Positions 22,088-32,588 of a DNA stretch of 64,000 nucleotides are shown here, in pieces (position 1 is the first letter of the stretch; every line of letters begins with the position of its first letter). This DNA is from Anastrepha obliqua (Eukaryota; Arthropoda; Insecta; Diptera; Tephritidae), in NCBI RefSeq assembly GCF_027943255.1, contig NC_072896.1, positions 3,906,001 to 3,970,000 of the forward strand, written 5' to 3'. The notes below the pieces were generated by a model that saw only the letters and a list, made by a program, of their open reading frames with translations, had not been told where the DNA came from and ran no database searches. Position numbers and translations under genes: made by a program.

Positions 22088-23068
22088 TTTTATATGAAGA
22101 AAGTGTGCAAAAGGTAAGGTGTGAATACCGATTCTGCAAGAGCGTTATTCATGGCAGATCCTCTTCTTGCCAGTTCATCCGCTTTTTCATTACCTTCGAT
22201 GCTCCGATATCCCGGGACCCAGATTAAGGTAACTTTATGGTTTTCGCTCAAGGTGGCGAGGCTATTCCTGCTTTGCTCCACCACTTTAGAGGTTGTTGTA
22301 GTTGAACCCAGTGCCTGGATTGCTGCTTGGCTATCCGAAAGAACAGCGATACTGCCCTTAAAAGAGGGATCTGCGATTAGTAGCCTACAAGCTTCCCCAA
22401 TTGCCAGTACTTCCGCCTGAAAGACACTGCAAGCATTAGGGAGACGCACAGATCTTTTAATTTTAAGTCTATGAGAATATATACCAGCTCCAACACCATA
22501 ATCCATTTTACTGCCATCTGTATAGACTGTAGTATCAAAATTGTTTAGTGAGAATCCCTTATTCCATTCTTTCCGAGATGGAAAGAGATGGACAAAATCT
22601 CTGCTGAATGTCACCGTCGGGACGATGTAGTCGGTCTTCTTCGAGGTATACTGGGTTTGTCGCAGTAATATACTAGCATGGCCATGAGCTTTTTCCTTCC
22701 AGCGACCCGCTTCATTTAATCTAAATGCACTCATGGTTGCCGTCTTCATGATTGCATGTTATTGCATGTTATTGCACAGGCTGATATTTGTATTCTGCTA
22801 AGTAATTTGATGTTGTATTCTCTCTCTAGAGCTTTCCACCAAACTACCGAACCATACGATTAAATTGGTCGTACAACCGCCTTGTAGCTTAGGTTGAAGA
22901 CCCCATTTTCTTACCAGCATACGTTTACAGGCATATAAAACGATTTCTGCTTTCTTTACCCGTTCTTTAATGTTTAATTTACAGCTAAGTTTGGAGTCCA
23001 GAATTACTCCTAAGTACTTTGCACTGGGAAAGGGAGAGGGTTGAGTTAGGGTAAAACTATCAAAAATC
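22088..23068 (-). mobile_element. RNase H LINE fragment (RT end plus RNase H)
   Basis: A LINE piece on the minus strand truncated at both ends. It starts (near 23068) in the last part of the RT (SAKYLGVILDSKLS, KWGLQPKL). It continues through the RT-RNase H linker into a full RNase H domain and stops before the C-terminal Cys/His motif. The overall plan (RT, RNase H, zinc-binding C-terminus) is that of the I/Loa/R1-like groups; I cannot assign a clade exactly. Confidence 0.75.
22090..22749 (-). pseudogene. LINE RNase H domain with intact catalytic residues
   Basis: A 219-codon open frame with an ATG at 22749. All four RNase H catalytic positions are visible: D in VYTDGSKMDYG (near 22510), E in VFQAEVLAIGE (near 22410), D in AVLSDSQAAIQAL (near 22330) and D in GNEKADELARRG (near 22180). 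The WVPG segment precedes the last. It lacks the RT ahead of it and the zinc-binding tail after it, so it is a fragment despite the clean domain. It is the best preserved RNase H in the window. Confidence 0.7.
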
Positions 23069-23070
23069 AA
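22798..23070 (-). pseudogene. LINE reverse transcriptase C-terminal part
   Basis: A frame holding the thumb-like end of the RT: AKYLGVILDSKLSCKLNIKE, then VKKAEIVLYACKRMLVRKWG. The same segment occurs in the 29.3-29.6 kb copy (GVILYPKLHWKLHIENRVKK). A frameshift near 22870-22880 and another near 22750-22800 separate it from the RNase H frame. Confidence 0.65.
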
Positions 23071-23492
23071 TGAAAATTTTGAGCCACTTTAAACTTTCCT
23101 CTTTATTATGCTAAAATTGAAGGAGTTATACAACTGCAGGCCTACGCCTCTTTATTATACAACTGCAGGCCTACGTCTTTAATTCTGATTAAAAAATTTA
23201 AAATTTTTATTAAAATTTGTCGAAGTCTTGTACGAAATTTCAAACTGCGATTTATGTAATATGATATTTGGACTAGAATAATCTATGTTTTCATAAAAAA
23301 TGTATGAGAACTTAAAAGGAAAACAAAATAAAGCCCGACTGGTCTAAACTTTTATTTTCTAAAATGCAAAGTATAGTATGCGGTAAAACAAAGTTATCCA
23401 AGAGTGCGCAATATTAATATCAGCACTAACCGATAGCCTTAGTGGCCAGTGTTTTTTGTTTTGGAAAATAATTATTAATTATTATGTTTCAA
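23069..23492. other. AT-rich spacer
   Basis: Contains a short direct duplication near 23130-23180 (CAGGCCTACG repeated). No gene seen. Confidence 0.4.
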
Positions 23493-23818
23493 TCCTTCCT
23501 TTTCCAACGCCAACGAAGCCGCTGGATCTTTATTCACTGCGCTACGTCTATGTCGTCGTAAAGCTCATACAGCTCATTGTTCCATCGCTTGCGATACATG
23601 CCGTCCCCAACGTGCAAAGGTCCAATAATCTTCCAGAATCTTTCTCTCAAACACTCCAAGGGTCGCTTCATCGGATGTTGTCATCGTCCACGCTTCTGCG
23701 CTATACCTTAGGACGGGCATAATGAGAGCCTTGTGGAGTGTTAATTTTGTTCGGCGAGAGAGGACTTTACTGCTCAATTGTCTATTTAGCCGAAAGTAGT
23801 ACTGGTTGGTAATTAATG
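23493..23818 (-). mobile_element. RTE-type LINE family 1, C-terminal fragment
   Basis: On the minus strand: NRQLSSKVLSRRTKLTLHKA, LIMPVLRYSAEAWTMTTSDE and ATLGVFERKIL, then the WNNELYELYDD peptide in a shifted frame. The same order is seen at 27.3 kb. It is inserted between two RNase H LINE fragments. It is too short and too frameshifted to function. Confidence 0.75.
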
Positions 23819-23879
23819 TGTTTTTTTGTTTCTGTTTTTTTTTTGTCGGGACTACTGGCAAGTACAGCACTCAGACACA

Positions 23880-24330
23880 ATTAATTCCATTCTACTGCAT
23901 TCGAATTCGCTTTAAATTTTCTTTAAATCTACCCGACTTCCGAAGAAATCTGAGTAGATTTTGTGGTGCCAAGGAGCCAAAGTGGTCGCTTCTTAACACA
24001 TCAATGCCAAAGACCTCAAGCCTGATTCGAGCGAAGGCGGGGCAGACGCACGGAAAGTGGTCCGCCTTCTCTTCTGCCTGTAGTTCCTTCTGCTTAATCA
24101 AATGAAAATTTGCGACAGTCGGTCGGACATGACAGGTAACATCCGTTTGGTCCATCTGCAGCCTCTTCCAGCCTGCCAAGCTCGCTTGTGGGTTGTAGTA
24201 ACCCATTTGCTAACCGTGGCTTTGATGGCTGCAGAAGGGAGTGGCAGAACGGGCTCCGGGCCAAAGAAGTTGGCCTCAGAGCCCATCCTAGCTAAGGAGA
24301 AACATAGAAGCTTGTATTCCAAGAGCAAAG
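23880..24330 (-). mobile_element. RNase H LINE, C-terminal end
   Basis: Minus-strand remnants of the region after RNase H, ending in a Cys/His-like segment (EEKADHFPCVCPAFARIRLE) and a LAPQNLLRFLRKSGRF tail close to the stop. The copy is separate from that at 22.1-23.07 kb, since it is upstream of it on the coding strand. A stop and frameshift lie near 24100. Confidence 0.6.
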
Positions 24331-24730
24331 TGCAGACCCCAGAGGCGGAGCCGACGTGTTTGTTTTTGTATAGGGCGCGATACGGTCAAGGAAAGTAATT
24401 ATAAAAAATAAGCGGTATTTTTCAGCACCTTCAGCCATGCACTTTAATATGCACAAAACTACATGCCAAAAATCTTTCTAGAAACTCTATATAAAAATGG
24501 TGGAATTGGTATGCAAATTTTGTGGAATTTTTCTTTAATTTTATTTTTAATTTGAAAATTGAATTTGTATGGTTTTTGTTCGAGAAAACTACAAATAGCC
24601 AACATTAAAAAAAAATGAAAAATGGTAAAAATTAGTAAAAATATTGAGAAGCTATCACTTTGTCACGTCGTGTATAGAAATTGGATCCACATGGATTCAG
24701 ACTGTTTTTTTATAATTATCACATCTACAC
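24331..24730. other. AT-rich spacer
   Basis: No TE sequence or gene recognised. It would be intron or 3' flank of the candidate exon at 24.73 kb. Confidence 0.4.
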
Positions 24731-24912
24731 CTCTTCTCTGTGTTTTTGGCGGAGCTTCTCCAATTTGCGTTGGATGTCTTTATGTTGTCCTTCATAAGGT
24801 TCGTCCTGCAGTTTCATGCCGCCTCCGCGTCGCAGATGATTTTTATGAGCAGCCGAGCGGTGACTGCCGTAAGAAAGAATTTTTTCTATCATTTGCTGTT
24901 TCATGTCCACAC
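24731..24912 (-). CDS. Candidate host coding exon, hydrophilic/coiled-coil-like
   Basis: The minus strand has about 60 codons of protein-like sequence: DMKQQMIEKILSYG, RSAAHKNHLRRGGGMKLQ, DEPYEGQHKDIQRKLEKLRQ, then KHREE. The last third has the heptad-like spacing and charge of a helix or coiled coil. Possible acceptor AGs lie just before 24912 (GGGTAG) or before 24924 (TTTTAG). The 3' limit is either a weak donor (GAG then GTGTAG at 24730) or a real stop (the TAG two codons on). Codon use is balanced, unlike the AT-rich surroundings, and no TE family in the window resembles it. I do not recognise the protein. Confidence 0.5.
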
Positions 24913-25426
24913 CTACCCACGCAGCTAAAACGAGCTTTGTTATAATACAGATGTGTGTGTTTTCTGACTACAAATAAAATCACAAGAGGGCTTACTTATT
25001 CTTGCGACCTATAAATTAGCACTTCTTCCGAAAGAATCACGATTTTTATTTGCAGTCACTGATATGAGCTTTGTGATAAAAAAATCCGCGCGCAATAGAA
25101 AGAAATGCGCGCACTGCTTGACAGACGGTGTCGTTGCAACAAAGGAATAAACAAAAACACGAGTGGCTGATAGCATCAACCCTGCACTTGCCAGCTCGTT
25201 CATAAAAAGTGAATAATAATAATAGTGGCGATAATAATAAGGACGATAATGATGGCGATAGTGATCATCTGTATTATGAGAAGTTTCCATATTGTTCGTC
25301 AGCCACACTTCCCTTCATCTCCCCCTTCAATGTTGACTTTGTCGAGATAAATTGAAATTTCTTGCTTTTTGTTAATCGAAGTGTTTTGTTGTTGTTGTGG
25401 TTGTTATTATCTTTGTTGTCACTCAC

Positions 25427-25624
25427 CATTACCAATGGCAGCACCTTCAACGCCCCTGATATACTAGTGCACGACACAGCATGCACATGCCACTTGTCGT
25501 TGTCGTTGCCGTCGCCGTTGCCGCTGCAAGAAGATGCATTCGTCCTTTGGGTTATCAACGCCACTTCAGAGAGAAGACAGGAAGTCAGAAAGAGTATCAG
25601 CACGCCAGGTAGGAAGGCAGAAAG
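25427..25624 (-). CDS. Low-confidence candidate exon, hydrophobic start
   Basis: Exactly 66 open codons on the minus strand lie between an acceptor-like site (T-rich tract ending CTTTAG, before 25624) and a consensus donor (ATG then GTGAGT, donor G at 25426). The peptide starts with a hydrophobic stretch, FLPGVLILFLTSCLL, that could be a signal or membrane segment. An Asn/Asp/Gly-rich segment from simple repeats and GALKVLPLVM follow. Both ends fall in phase 0. No homologue is recognised. The repeat-derived middle argues for caution. Confidence 0.22.
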
Positions 25625-25690
25625 CTAAAGTAAAAATGCGACAAAACGAATAATAAAAAAGTGCTGTAAGGGAATTATTAAAAAGTGTGA

Positions 25691-26200
25691 CTATAGCTGG
25701 CAGCAGTCGATGCCGTAGTGGCGACAGGCAACAGTGGTGGCAGGACATAAACACACAAGTGATTGCTGCCAAACGTGCCAGAGGCTGTACAAGAGTGCAG
25801 AGAGCAAGGGCGTGTCATCGTGTACGGGCGTGGTAATAGCGCTCTGCCACAAAACAAAGTAAAAGGGAAAAACCAACCGATAAAAGAAATCCGCAAAGTT
25901 GCCGGCAGACTTGTAAGCCGTCTGGTATGACTTGGCAACGCTTGAATTGGCAGTTGTAATGTCACGCAGTAAATGCAGAGAAAACAATAGCAACATCAAG
26001 AAAAAATTGCACAGACTTTTGGCACACCAACAACGACAACGAAAGCAAAAAGCTATGTTTGCCGGCAGTAAAAACTCGAAAGGAGTCACAAAAGCGAATC
26101 GTAGAAGAAGAAAAAAACGACAAGAACAAATCAATTCACGACTTTGTACTCCATAGCATTTCAGTTGCCGTGTTTTAGAGTGGAGTAACTCACGCGCCAT
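25691..26200 (-). CDS. 169-codon ATG frame, unknown
   Basis: The longest ATG-initiated frame of the window that is not TE-derived, from 26200 to a TAG. It is hydrophobic in two places (FFLLLRFAFVTPFEFLL and NFFLMLLLFSLHLL) and Cys-rich. I recognise no domain. The opposite strand has a basic Lys/Arg frame over the same bases, so one or both may be chance. It lies in the TE-free island, upstream on the same strand as the candidate exons at 25.4 and 24.7 kb. Confidence 0.2.
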   Translation of the reverse strand: MARELLHSKTRQLKCYGVQSRELICSCRFFLLLRFAFVTPFEFLLPANIAFCFRCRCWCAKSLCNFFLMLLLFSLHLLRDITTANSSVAKSYQTAYKSAGNFADFFYRLVFPFYFVLWQSAITTPVHDDTPLLSALLYSLWHVWQQSLVCLCPATTVACRHYGIDCCQL

Positions 26201-26890
26201 TCAACTGCAATGCACAGCACTGGCTTGCAGGAGAAGTAGCAGCAGCAGCAGCAGCAAAATACAATAATCAACAATTGGTGCAGAAGTAAAAAATTAAAAA
26301 CGTGCGCCGCATTTTCAAAACACTTTCTTAATTTCTATTCCTGGTGCACGTGATAATATCTTTTGCTATTTATGGAATTAGTTCCACGAAGTTGAACTTT
26401 TATTATTCCCACCGAAGTGGATAAAGAGGAATTAGAAAAAATTTATTAAATCCAATGGTAGGCAATGGATCTAAGCTCCAAAGGAGACCTAATGGCGTAT
26501 ACGCATGCGGTTTGCAACATACAAATCCTCACCGGTACTACCGGGACTCTCCGGATAGCAGGTGCAACATTCAGTGAAATTTGAATACCCGGTCATTAGA
26601 AAAAGTTTCGATAAAAAAATTAGCCAAAAATGTTAAAAATATCAGAATATGACGAGAATTTGTTTGAAGAGGAATATGAGATGAATTTGTTTTGGATGAT
26701 AGGTCTGCCCTAAGAAGGAGAACTGTTGGAGCTCATAACAGCGAGTGTGTTCGATGTTCATACGTCAGATAATTGGACGACTGAGTGCCTTGGCAGCTGA
26801 CCTTCGTAAGTGGAACTGTAGACCAATAGATGGAACTGACATCTATAAAGTAAAACTACACAACAAAATTTTGCGTAAGCATAAACCTTA

Positions 26891-27625
26891 AATTCTTCTT
26901 CTTGATTGACGCGATAACCGCTTAAGCAATTTGGGCCGAGTTTATCAAAGCGAGCCAGTCATTTTTTTCTCGTGCTAATCTTCTTCTTCCTCTGCTACCA
27001 CCAGCTGGTACCGCATCGAATACTTTTAGAGCCGGGGCGTTTGTATCCATTCGGACGACATGACCCAGCCAACGTAGCCGCTGGATCTTTATTCGCTGCG
27101 CTATGTCTATGTCGTCGCAAAGCTCATACAGTTCATCGTTCCATCGCCAGCGATATTCGCCGTTGCCAACGTACAAAGGTCCAAAAAACTTACGCAGAAT
27201 ATTTTTCTCGAACACTCCAAGCGCCGTTTCATCGGATGTTGTCATCGTCCAAGCTTCTGCGCCACACGTTAGGACGGGCATGATGAGAGTGTTGTAGAGT
27301 GTTATATTCGTTCGTCGAGAGAGGACTTTACTACTCAATTTCCTACTTAGTCCAAAGTAGCACTTGTTGACAAGAGAGGTTCTACGTTAGATTTGAAGGC
27401 TGACATTGTTATCGGTGTTAATGCTTGTTCCTAGATAAATGAAGCTCCTTACAACCTCGAAATCATAACTGCCAACAGAGACTTGGGTGCCGATACGCGA
27501 GTGCGCCGACTGTTTGTTTGATGACAGGAGGTACTTCGTTTTGTCCTCGTTCACCAGCAGAAAAATTCGCTTTGCTTCTTTATTCAGTTTGGAAAAGTCA
27601 ATTGTGCGCTCGTATAAAAACAAAA
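26891..27625 (-). mobile_element. RTE-type LINE family 1, 3' portion with YADD deletion
   Basis: The 3' 730 bp of the same LINE as at 7.3-9.4 kb, ending at the TTCTTCTTC tail near 26895. C-terminal landmarks: LIMPVLTCGAEAWTMTTSDE, IQRLRWLGHVVRMDT and GGSRGRRR. The upstream frame (27387-27623) has KLNKEAKRIFLLVNEDKTKY. Compared with the 7.9 kb copy, about 50 bp encoding the catalytic FADD box and the next residues are missing near 27600. Frameshifts lie near 27380 and 27010. Confidence 0.8.
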
Positions 27626-28217
27626 AAAAACTTTAAATTGCAGCATTATTATTATCCGGTCATAGTGCCCTGCGATCTCTATGTGGTCTGTTGTGATTCT
27701 CTGTGAGTCTATAAGTGGATATCTTTAATGAATTTGAGTACTTTCTCAGGTTTTTTGTTCAATATCACCAGTGGGGTTATAGTCAAGCACCCTGTGTGTG
27801 AGAGTCTTGCTCTTTTGAAAGCTGAATGGAGCAAACGTTTGTTTTTGCTAATCCTACTTGGAAATGTTCTGAAATGATAAAGAAGAGTCCCGTATAACAT
27901 CCAGTGAAAGTTCGTAACCCTTCTCTTTCTAGATGAATTCTAATAAGTGCCTTCCTATCCTTCAAAAACAATATTACGCATTTGAGCCAATGGATGAACA
28001 AATAATTTTTTGTTTTGTTTTGCAGTAAAGTGCGCAGAAATGGCTGATATAAACAAGATGGTCCCCAAAAATACGCACATTGCTTCAAAGCCAACCAACA
28101 TCTCGGCTCGGCTTCAAGCGAATTTTAGAAAATTCTACCTCTAGAAAAATTTGCTGCAAATAAGCGATAATCAAATTATAGTTTCACGACAAAAAATAAG
28201 ACCGAAGAGAAAACCGT
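27626..28217. other. No recognised gene
   Basis: Short minus-strand frames at 27.7-28.1 kb without a known domain. Confidence 0.35.
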
Positions 28218-29590
28218 CTACACCCATCCGGTACTGTTGATGTGGTGCAGGAGAGAAAAGGGATCTAGGCTGGAGAATTTCTTTAAGCCATCCCCAAAGG
28301 GCACACAAAGGAATCTCAAGCGCCTAGCCGCTAGAGCCGGACATTTGCAGAGAAAGTGTTCAACAGTCTCTTTATCTACAGGATCCACACAGCTTCTGCA
28401 CTAGGGGTTGTATGGAACTCCAAGCTTTTACGCATGAGTACCGATCACCCAGTGGCCAGTGAGCACCGCAATGAGTTTGGAAATTGAATGGCGGGGGATT
28501 CCCATCACTTTAAGCGTTCTGTTTATATCGTATTGAGGCCATAGTGTTTTCGAAATAGCGCACGATGAGACAGACCTCCATCTGTCTTGCGCTTTTGAAA
28601 GAAATTGTGTAGTTTCCCTTTAACAACGGCCAAGGGCATACCAAAGTCAGAGAGGGGGACAACTGAAACCGGTTTTGTCGACCCTTTCCTGGCAAGCTCA
28701 TCGGCAATTTCATTTCCCTCTATATTCCCTTGCCCAGGAACCCAGATAAGGGAGATGTTTTCTGCTCGATCGAGATGTTTGAGTTCCTCCATACAGGAGT
28801 TCATCAGAAGAGAGCTGCAATACGGCGACGACAGTGCCTTGATCGCAGCTTGGCTACCGGAAAAAATATTAATGTCTCCCTCTCAACAACGATCTTGAAG
28901 CAGTTTGCATGCCTGCAGGATCGCGAAGACCTCTGCTTGAAAAACGGTGCTTGTCTCCGGCAGTTTAAAGGAGACCGAAATGCTGGCTGATATAGAGAAA
29001 ACCCCCGCTCCCACTCCAGATTCCATTTAGGATCCATCAGTGAAAACAGAGGTACCTATATCCGTGGCGACACTCCCCTCTTTCCCATCTTGCCTGCTCG
29101 CAAAGATAGCCCTAGCACAACCCTCAGAACCTAGTTTGCGGATGGAGAGATCAGTGCGAAGTAGAGAGAAGGAATGGGAGATCTGCTTCGAGATGTTACT
29201 ATGTCCTACAGGAAGTTGCCTCTAGAGGCCAATCTCCTTCAACCTAACAGCGTTCTGAGCAGCAGTGGACTTAACTTGCAGATCCACGGGAAGTAAGTGC
29301 AGAATAACGTTGAGGGCAGCAGTGGGACATGTTCTACAAGCCCCAGTTTAGTGGTGTTGTAGCACTTCTGAAGAGCTACCCACCAAACTAGGCAACCAAA
29401 TGTCAAAATTGGCAGAACCACTAAGTTGTACATCCACAGTACGACACGTGACTTGAGACCCCATTTATTGCCGAACATAGATTTAAAGACGTAGAAGGCT
29501 AAACTGGCCTTCTTAACTCGATTTTCTATGTGCAGCTTCCAGTGGAGCTTGGGGTAAAGTATTACACCAAAAGTGTTTATCAAAAATTAC
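28218..29590 (-). mobile_element. RNase H LINE, 5'-truncated, 1.4 kb
   Basis: The most complete RNase H LINE 3' end here. On the minus strand it runs from the RT end (GVILYPKLHWKLHIENRVKK near 29560; KWGLKSRVVLWMYNLVVLPI), through the linker, RNase H (FTDGS near 29040 to GNEIADELARKG near 28690) and the C-terminal part, to a stop at 28218-28220 after INSTGW. It shares its C-terminus with the plus-strand copy at 10.5-11.3 kb. 5' truncation at about 29590 is typical of target-primed reverse transcription. Confidence 0.8.
28523..29583 (-). pseudogene. LINE RT-end and RNase H remnant
   Basis: RNase H motifs: TDGS followed by a stop (near 29030), STVFQAEVFAILQACKLLQD, INIFSGSQAAIKAL (the third acidic residue Asp is Gly here) and ISLIWVPGQGNIEGNEIADE. 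Stops and shifts occur near 29330, 29220, 29030 and 28880. The Asp to Gly change would abolish RNase H activity independently of the frame damage. Confidence 0.75.
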
Positions 29591-29784
29591 AGGAGTGTTT
29601 TTCAAAAATGATAGGAAATATACAATTTTTTACCAAGGAATTTATTTTTTAATACTTTTGATCATAAAAAATTAAAACAAAAATTTTATAAAAATGATTA
29701 AAAGAACCCAAGATATTTCTTTTTAAAAAACTGTAAAAATTATTGCCCTTTTGTAATTTTTTTTCAGTTTACTTCTTATACTGA

Positions 29785-30215
29785 CAAACAGAAATCAAGG
29801 CCCTGAGCTGGATGATGCTGCACTCGAAACTGGTTGGGGAGTGCCTGACTTTTTTTTCGATCGCATCCGAATTCTTCGGTACCTGGTCATAGCGACATTG
29901 CATGAAACAGCGAGGCGGATGAGCTGGCTAGGTAGGGGGCCTGTGAGATAGTTTTCTCGCGAAGTCAAATGATTTGGTTTCTCAGCGAGCGCTGGAAAAG
30001 TGCATAGTCTTGTAAGGTCGGAAAATCATTTCGGAGACTTTCGAAGGATCTCCTAAGGTTAACAAAATCTCAACTCTCAAATTTCTTGGATGCCGTTACA
30101 GTACACTTTCCGCGAGGTATGCGTACCATGGGACTTGGCACTTACTTCGAGTAAATTTTGCGTCAGCTATATGGAGGATGAGATCCAATCATCTCAGCAT
30201 CTTTATATTAACCTC
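29785..30215 (+). mobile_element. RNase H LINE fragment, 54-kb family, plus strand
   Basis: The DNA aligns to the 54.2-54.9 kb LINE but in the opposite orientation. Shared blocks include TGCACTCGAAACTG, CGCATCCGAATTCTT, a GAGGCGGATG.GCTGGC block and, near 30150-30200, the SYMEDEIQSSQHL peptide corresponding to GCMEDKVESFQHL there. It is heavily broken, with stops in every frame. Confidence 0.65.
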
Positions 30216-30784
30216 TTGATGACTAAATATTTTTATTTGTTTGTTTTTATCATTGAAAATATGTGTTTTTCTTGTTTTGTTATTAATGTCTCGCTCCCAT
30301 TGAATGCTTTTTATTTCCATATAGTCTGAATTAATACCCGTCAGTTTTTCGGTTCGCCGTTGAGGCGCTTTCAAGTGACAAAAGCATCATCAAAGCTACC
30401 GTCATGGCAGTGGCATGCCCAGCTTGTATGGACTAAAAAACTTCTCCTCATCAAAAGTCCATGTTAAAGTTCATACTATTTCCGCTTCATTTCGTGAATC
30501 TTCTTAAAGCCTCTCGTATGAGATGAATTTCGTTCAAATAAAATCTAAGCGAATCACATTATTTACTAGCTGTTGAAGCCACGCAATGAGTTAATAACTC
30601 AATATAAAAGTTTACATATCCAAGAAAATACCTTCATAGTTTAGAATCTCCAATATGCAACCTTTTGACGGTGGTAATATTGCTTGGCTATCTACAGAGA
30701 TGATTTCTTTCACAAAAATTTAGAGAGTTGAAAAACCTTTAAAAATTATTTTGCAATAAGTACATATGTATCATCGCTTTTTAC
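30216..30784. other. AT-rich spacer
   Basis: No gene recognised. Confidence 0.4.
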
Positions 30785-30786
30785 TA

Positions 30787-32110
30787 GGTGTGCAGCTAAG
30801 TTCTCGCTGTTTTTTTCGATGAAAACACAACTTTATTCTGAAAAAATGGTTACAAGTGAATCATTGAAAGTATAGCCCATCGCTGACTACTACTTTTCCC
30901 CATCTTTCTGGTAGATCTCGTATACCGTCGCGGTAAAACTGTTTATCTTTTGAGGCTACCCACGGATCAATCCATTTTTGATGTCTTCAAACGAATGGAA
31001 CTGCTGGTCAGCTAGACCTTGTGCTATCGATCGGAACAGGTGATAATCGGGCGGCGCAATATCTGGAGAATATGGCGGGTGAGGTAGGATTTCCCATTTC
31101 AGTGTTTCTAGATAGGTTTTAAGGGATTTGGCAACGTGAGGCCGAGAGTTGTCACGCTGTAGCATCACTTGTTCATGCCTCTCCGCGTATTGCGACCGCT
31201 TCTCGCGCAGTGCTCGGCTCAATCGCATCAATTGAAGTCGATACCGATCCCCAGTGATGGTTTCGCTTGGATTTCACAGTTTATAATAAATAACACCAAC
31301 TTGGTTTCACCAAATACATAGCATAACCATCGCAGCGTGAATATTCGGCCGAAGCGACGACGTAGAAGCATGATAATAAATAATGAATATGAATAAATAC
31401 AAGCATGATAATAAATGCCCATGACTTTCTTTTGTTTGGATTGCTATAATGAAATCATTTTTTATCACCCGTCACGATGCGATAAAGAAAACCTTTCCCT
31501 TTTTTGCCGCTGGAGCAGTTGTTCACAGGCGAAAAAAGAAAAAACGACGTTCAACATCCCTTGGTTTTAATTCATAAGGAACCCAAGTCCCCTGTTTCTG
31601 AATTATTCCCAAAGCATGCAATTGGCTGGAAATGGATTGGCGGGTAACTCCTAATACTGAAGCAAGCTCTTCTTGCATTTGACACGGATCCTCATTGAGC
31701 AATGCCTCCAATTCAGCGTCTTCGAAGGTTTTTGGCCTTCCTTCACGCGGACGGTCGTCAACATTAAAATCACCGTCTTTGAAGCGACGGAACCAATCTC
31801 GGCACGTTGTTTCACTTAAAGCAACATCTCCATAAACTTTTTGTAGCTCTCGATGCGCTTCAGACGCCGTTTTTTTTCGAATGAAAGAGAAAAAACAACA
31901 CTTTCCGCAAATGACGATTATTCGGCACAAAATCCGACATTTTCACAAAACCAAAAGTATATGACACCAAAACAAAATCACTCATGTGTCGAAGCAGTTT
32001 GTTTACCATATGTCTAAGCTTGATTTATGACGTTTCGGTTATGTTAGAATATACTAGCACACACTGCTGGCGCCATTTATTGACAAACAGTGGGAACTTA
32101 GTTGCGCACC
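30787..32110 (-). mobile_element. mariner (DD34D, third family), complete ends
   Basis: A 1.32 kb element flanked by TA (30785-30786 and 32111-32112). The ends are GGTGTGCAGCTAAGTTCTCG at the left and, read from the other strand, GGTGCGCAACTAAGTTCCCA at the right. This is the only mariner here with two clear ends, both target TAs and all three catalytic Asp codons still present, although the frame is broken. Confidence 0.9.
30957..31950 (-). pseudogene. mariner transposase, third family
   Basis: On the minus strand: ETTCRDWFRRFKDGDFNVDD and FEDAELEALLNEDPCQMQEE with LGVTRQSISSQLHALGI (DNA-binding domain). Then VTGDKK with the first catalytic Asp (near 31470), followed at once by a TGA. A 45 bp AT-rich insertion or slippage duplication lies near 31375-31425 (CATGATAATAAAT twice). 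Next are MLQRDNSRPH (second Asp, near 31150) and PPYSPDIAPPDYHLFR (third Asp, near 31055). A frameshift near 31530-31500 and the stop inactivate it. It ends near 30957 without the usual last 30 residues in frame. Confidence 0.85.
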
Positions 32111-32112
32111 TA

Positions 32113-32588
32113 ATTGTTTGCATCTGCAATTTTTTAGTCTGTATGCTCCTCTATGCCTTACCACTGCCCGCGCAAAAATGTAGGTGGTAGATTACCTGCA
32201 GTAATTAAATATATCATTGACAGGTACGGTTCATGCAATTTTTAAGCGATTTTAAAAACAAACAAAAAAGAAATAGATAATAATGGCCACTCAAATCTGG
32301 ACAATTTTTTCCATACCCTCATTCCTCTTTAGTCCATTGCGAATTTTCATATTGAAATCAGCAAAAGTGGAAGCGCACGTAATAGCTATCGAACAAATAT
32401 GATCAGAGACTAAGTGAAAAATTGATAGCCAATGGAATTGATGGCAATTGATACGTAGCATCAACAGCAGAGCGTTAAGGGCGCAATGCGGTTGAAGAGT
32501 AGAAATGCAGCATTTAATGCAATTGAAGTTCGGCAATTGAATACTTGTTTCCGTGCAAAAAAAAAATATATATATCTCAAAAAAAATT
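32113..32588. other. No recognised gene
   Basis: AT-rich sequence with no domain-bearing frame. It leads into the open island at 32.6 kb. Confidence 0.4.

Larger units (their letters stand above)
24925..26890. other. TE-free, GC-balanced island with microsatellites
   Basis: No TE is recognised over this 2 kb. It holds trinucleotide runs at 25213-25265 (ATA/GAT-type), a GTT-rich run near 25385-25410 and (AGC)6 at 26238-26256. Two open segments on the minus strand are listed separately. This is the most gene-like part of the window in base composition. Confidence 0.45.
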
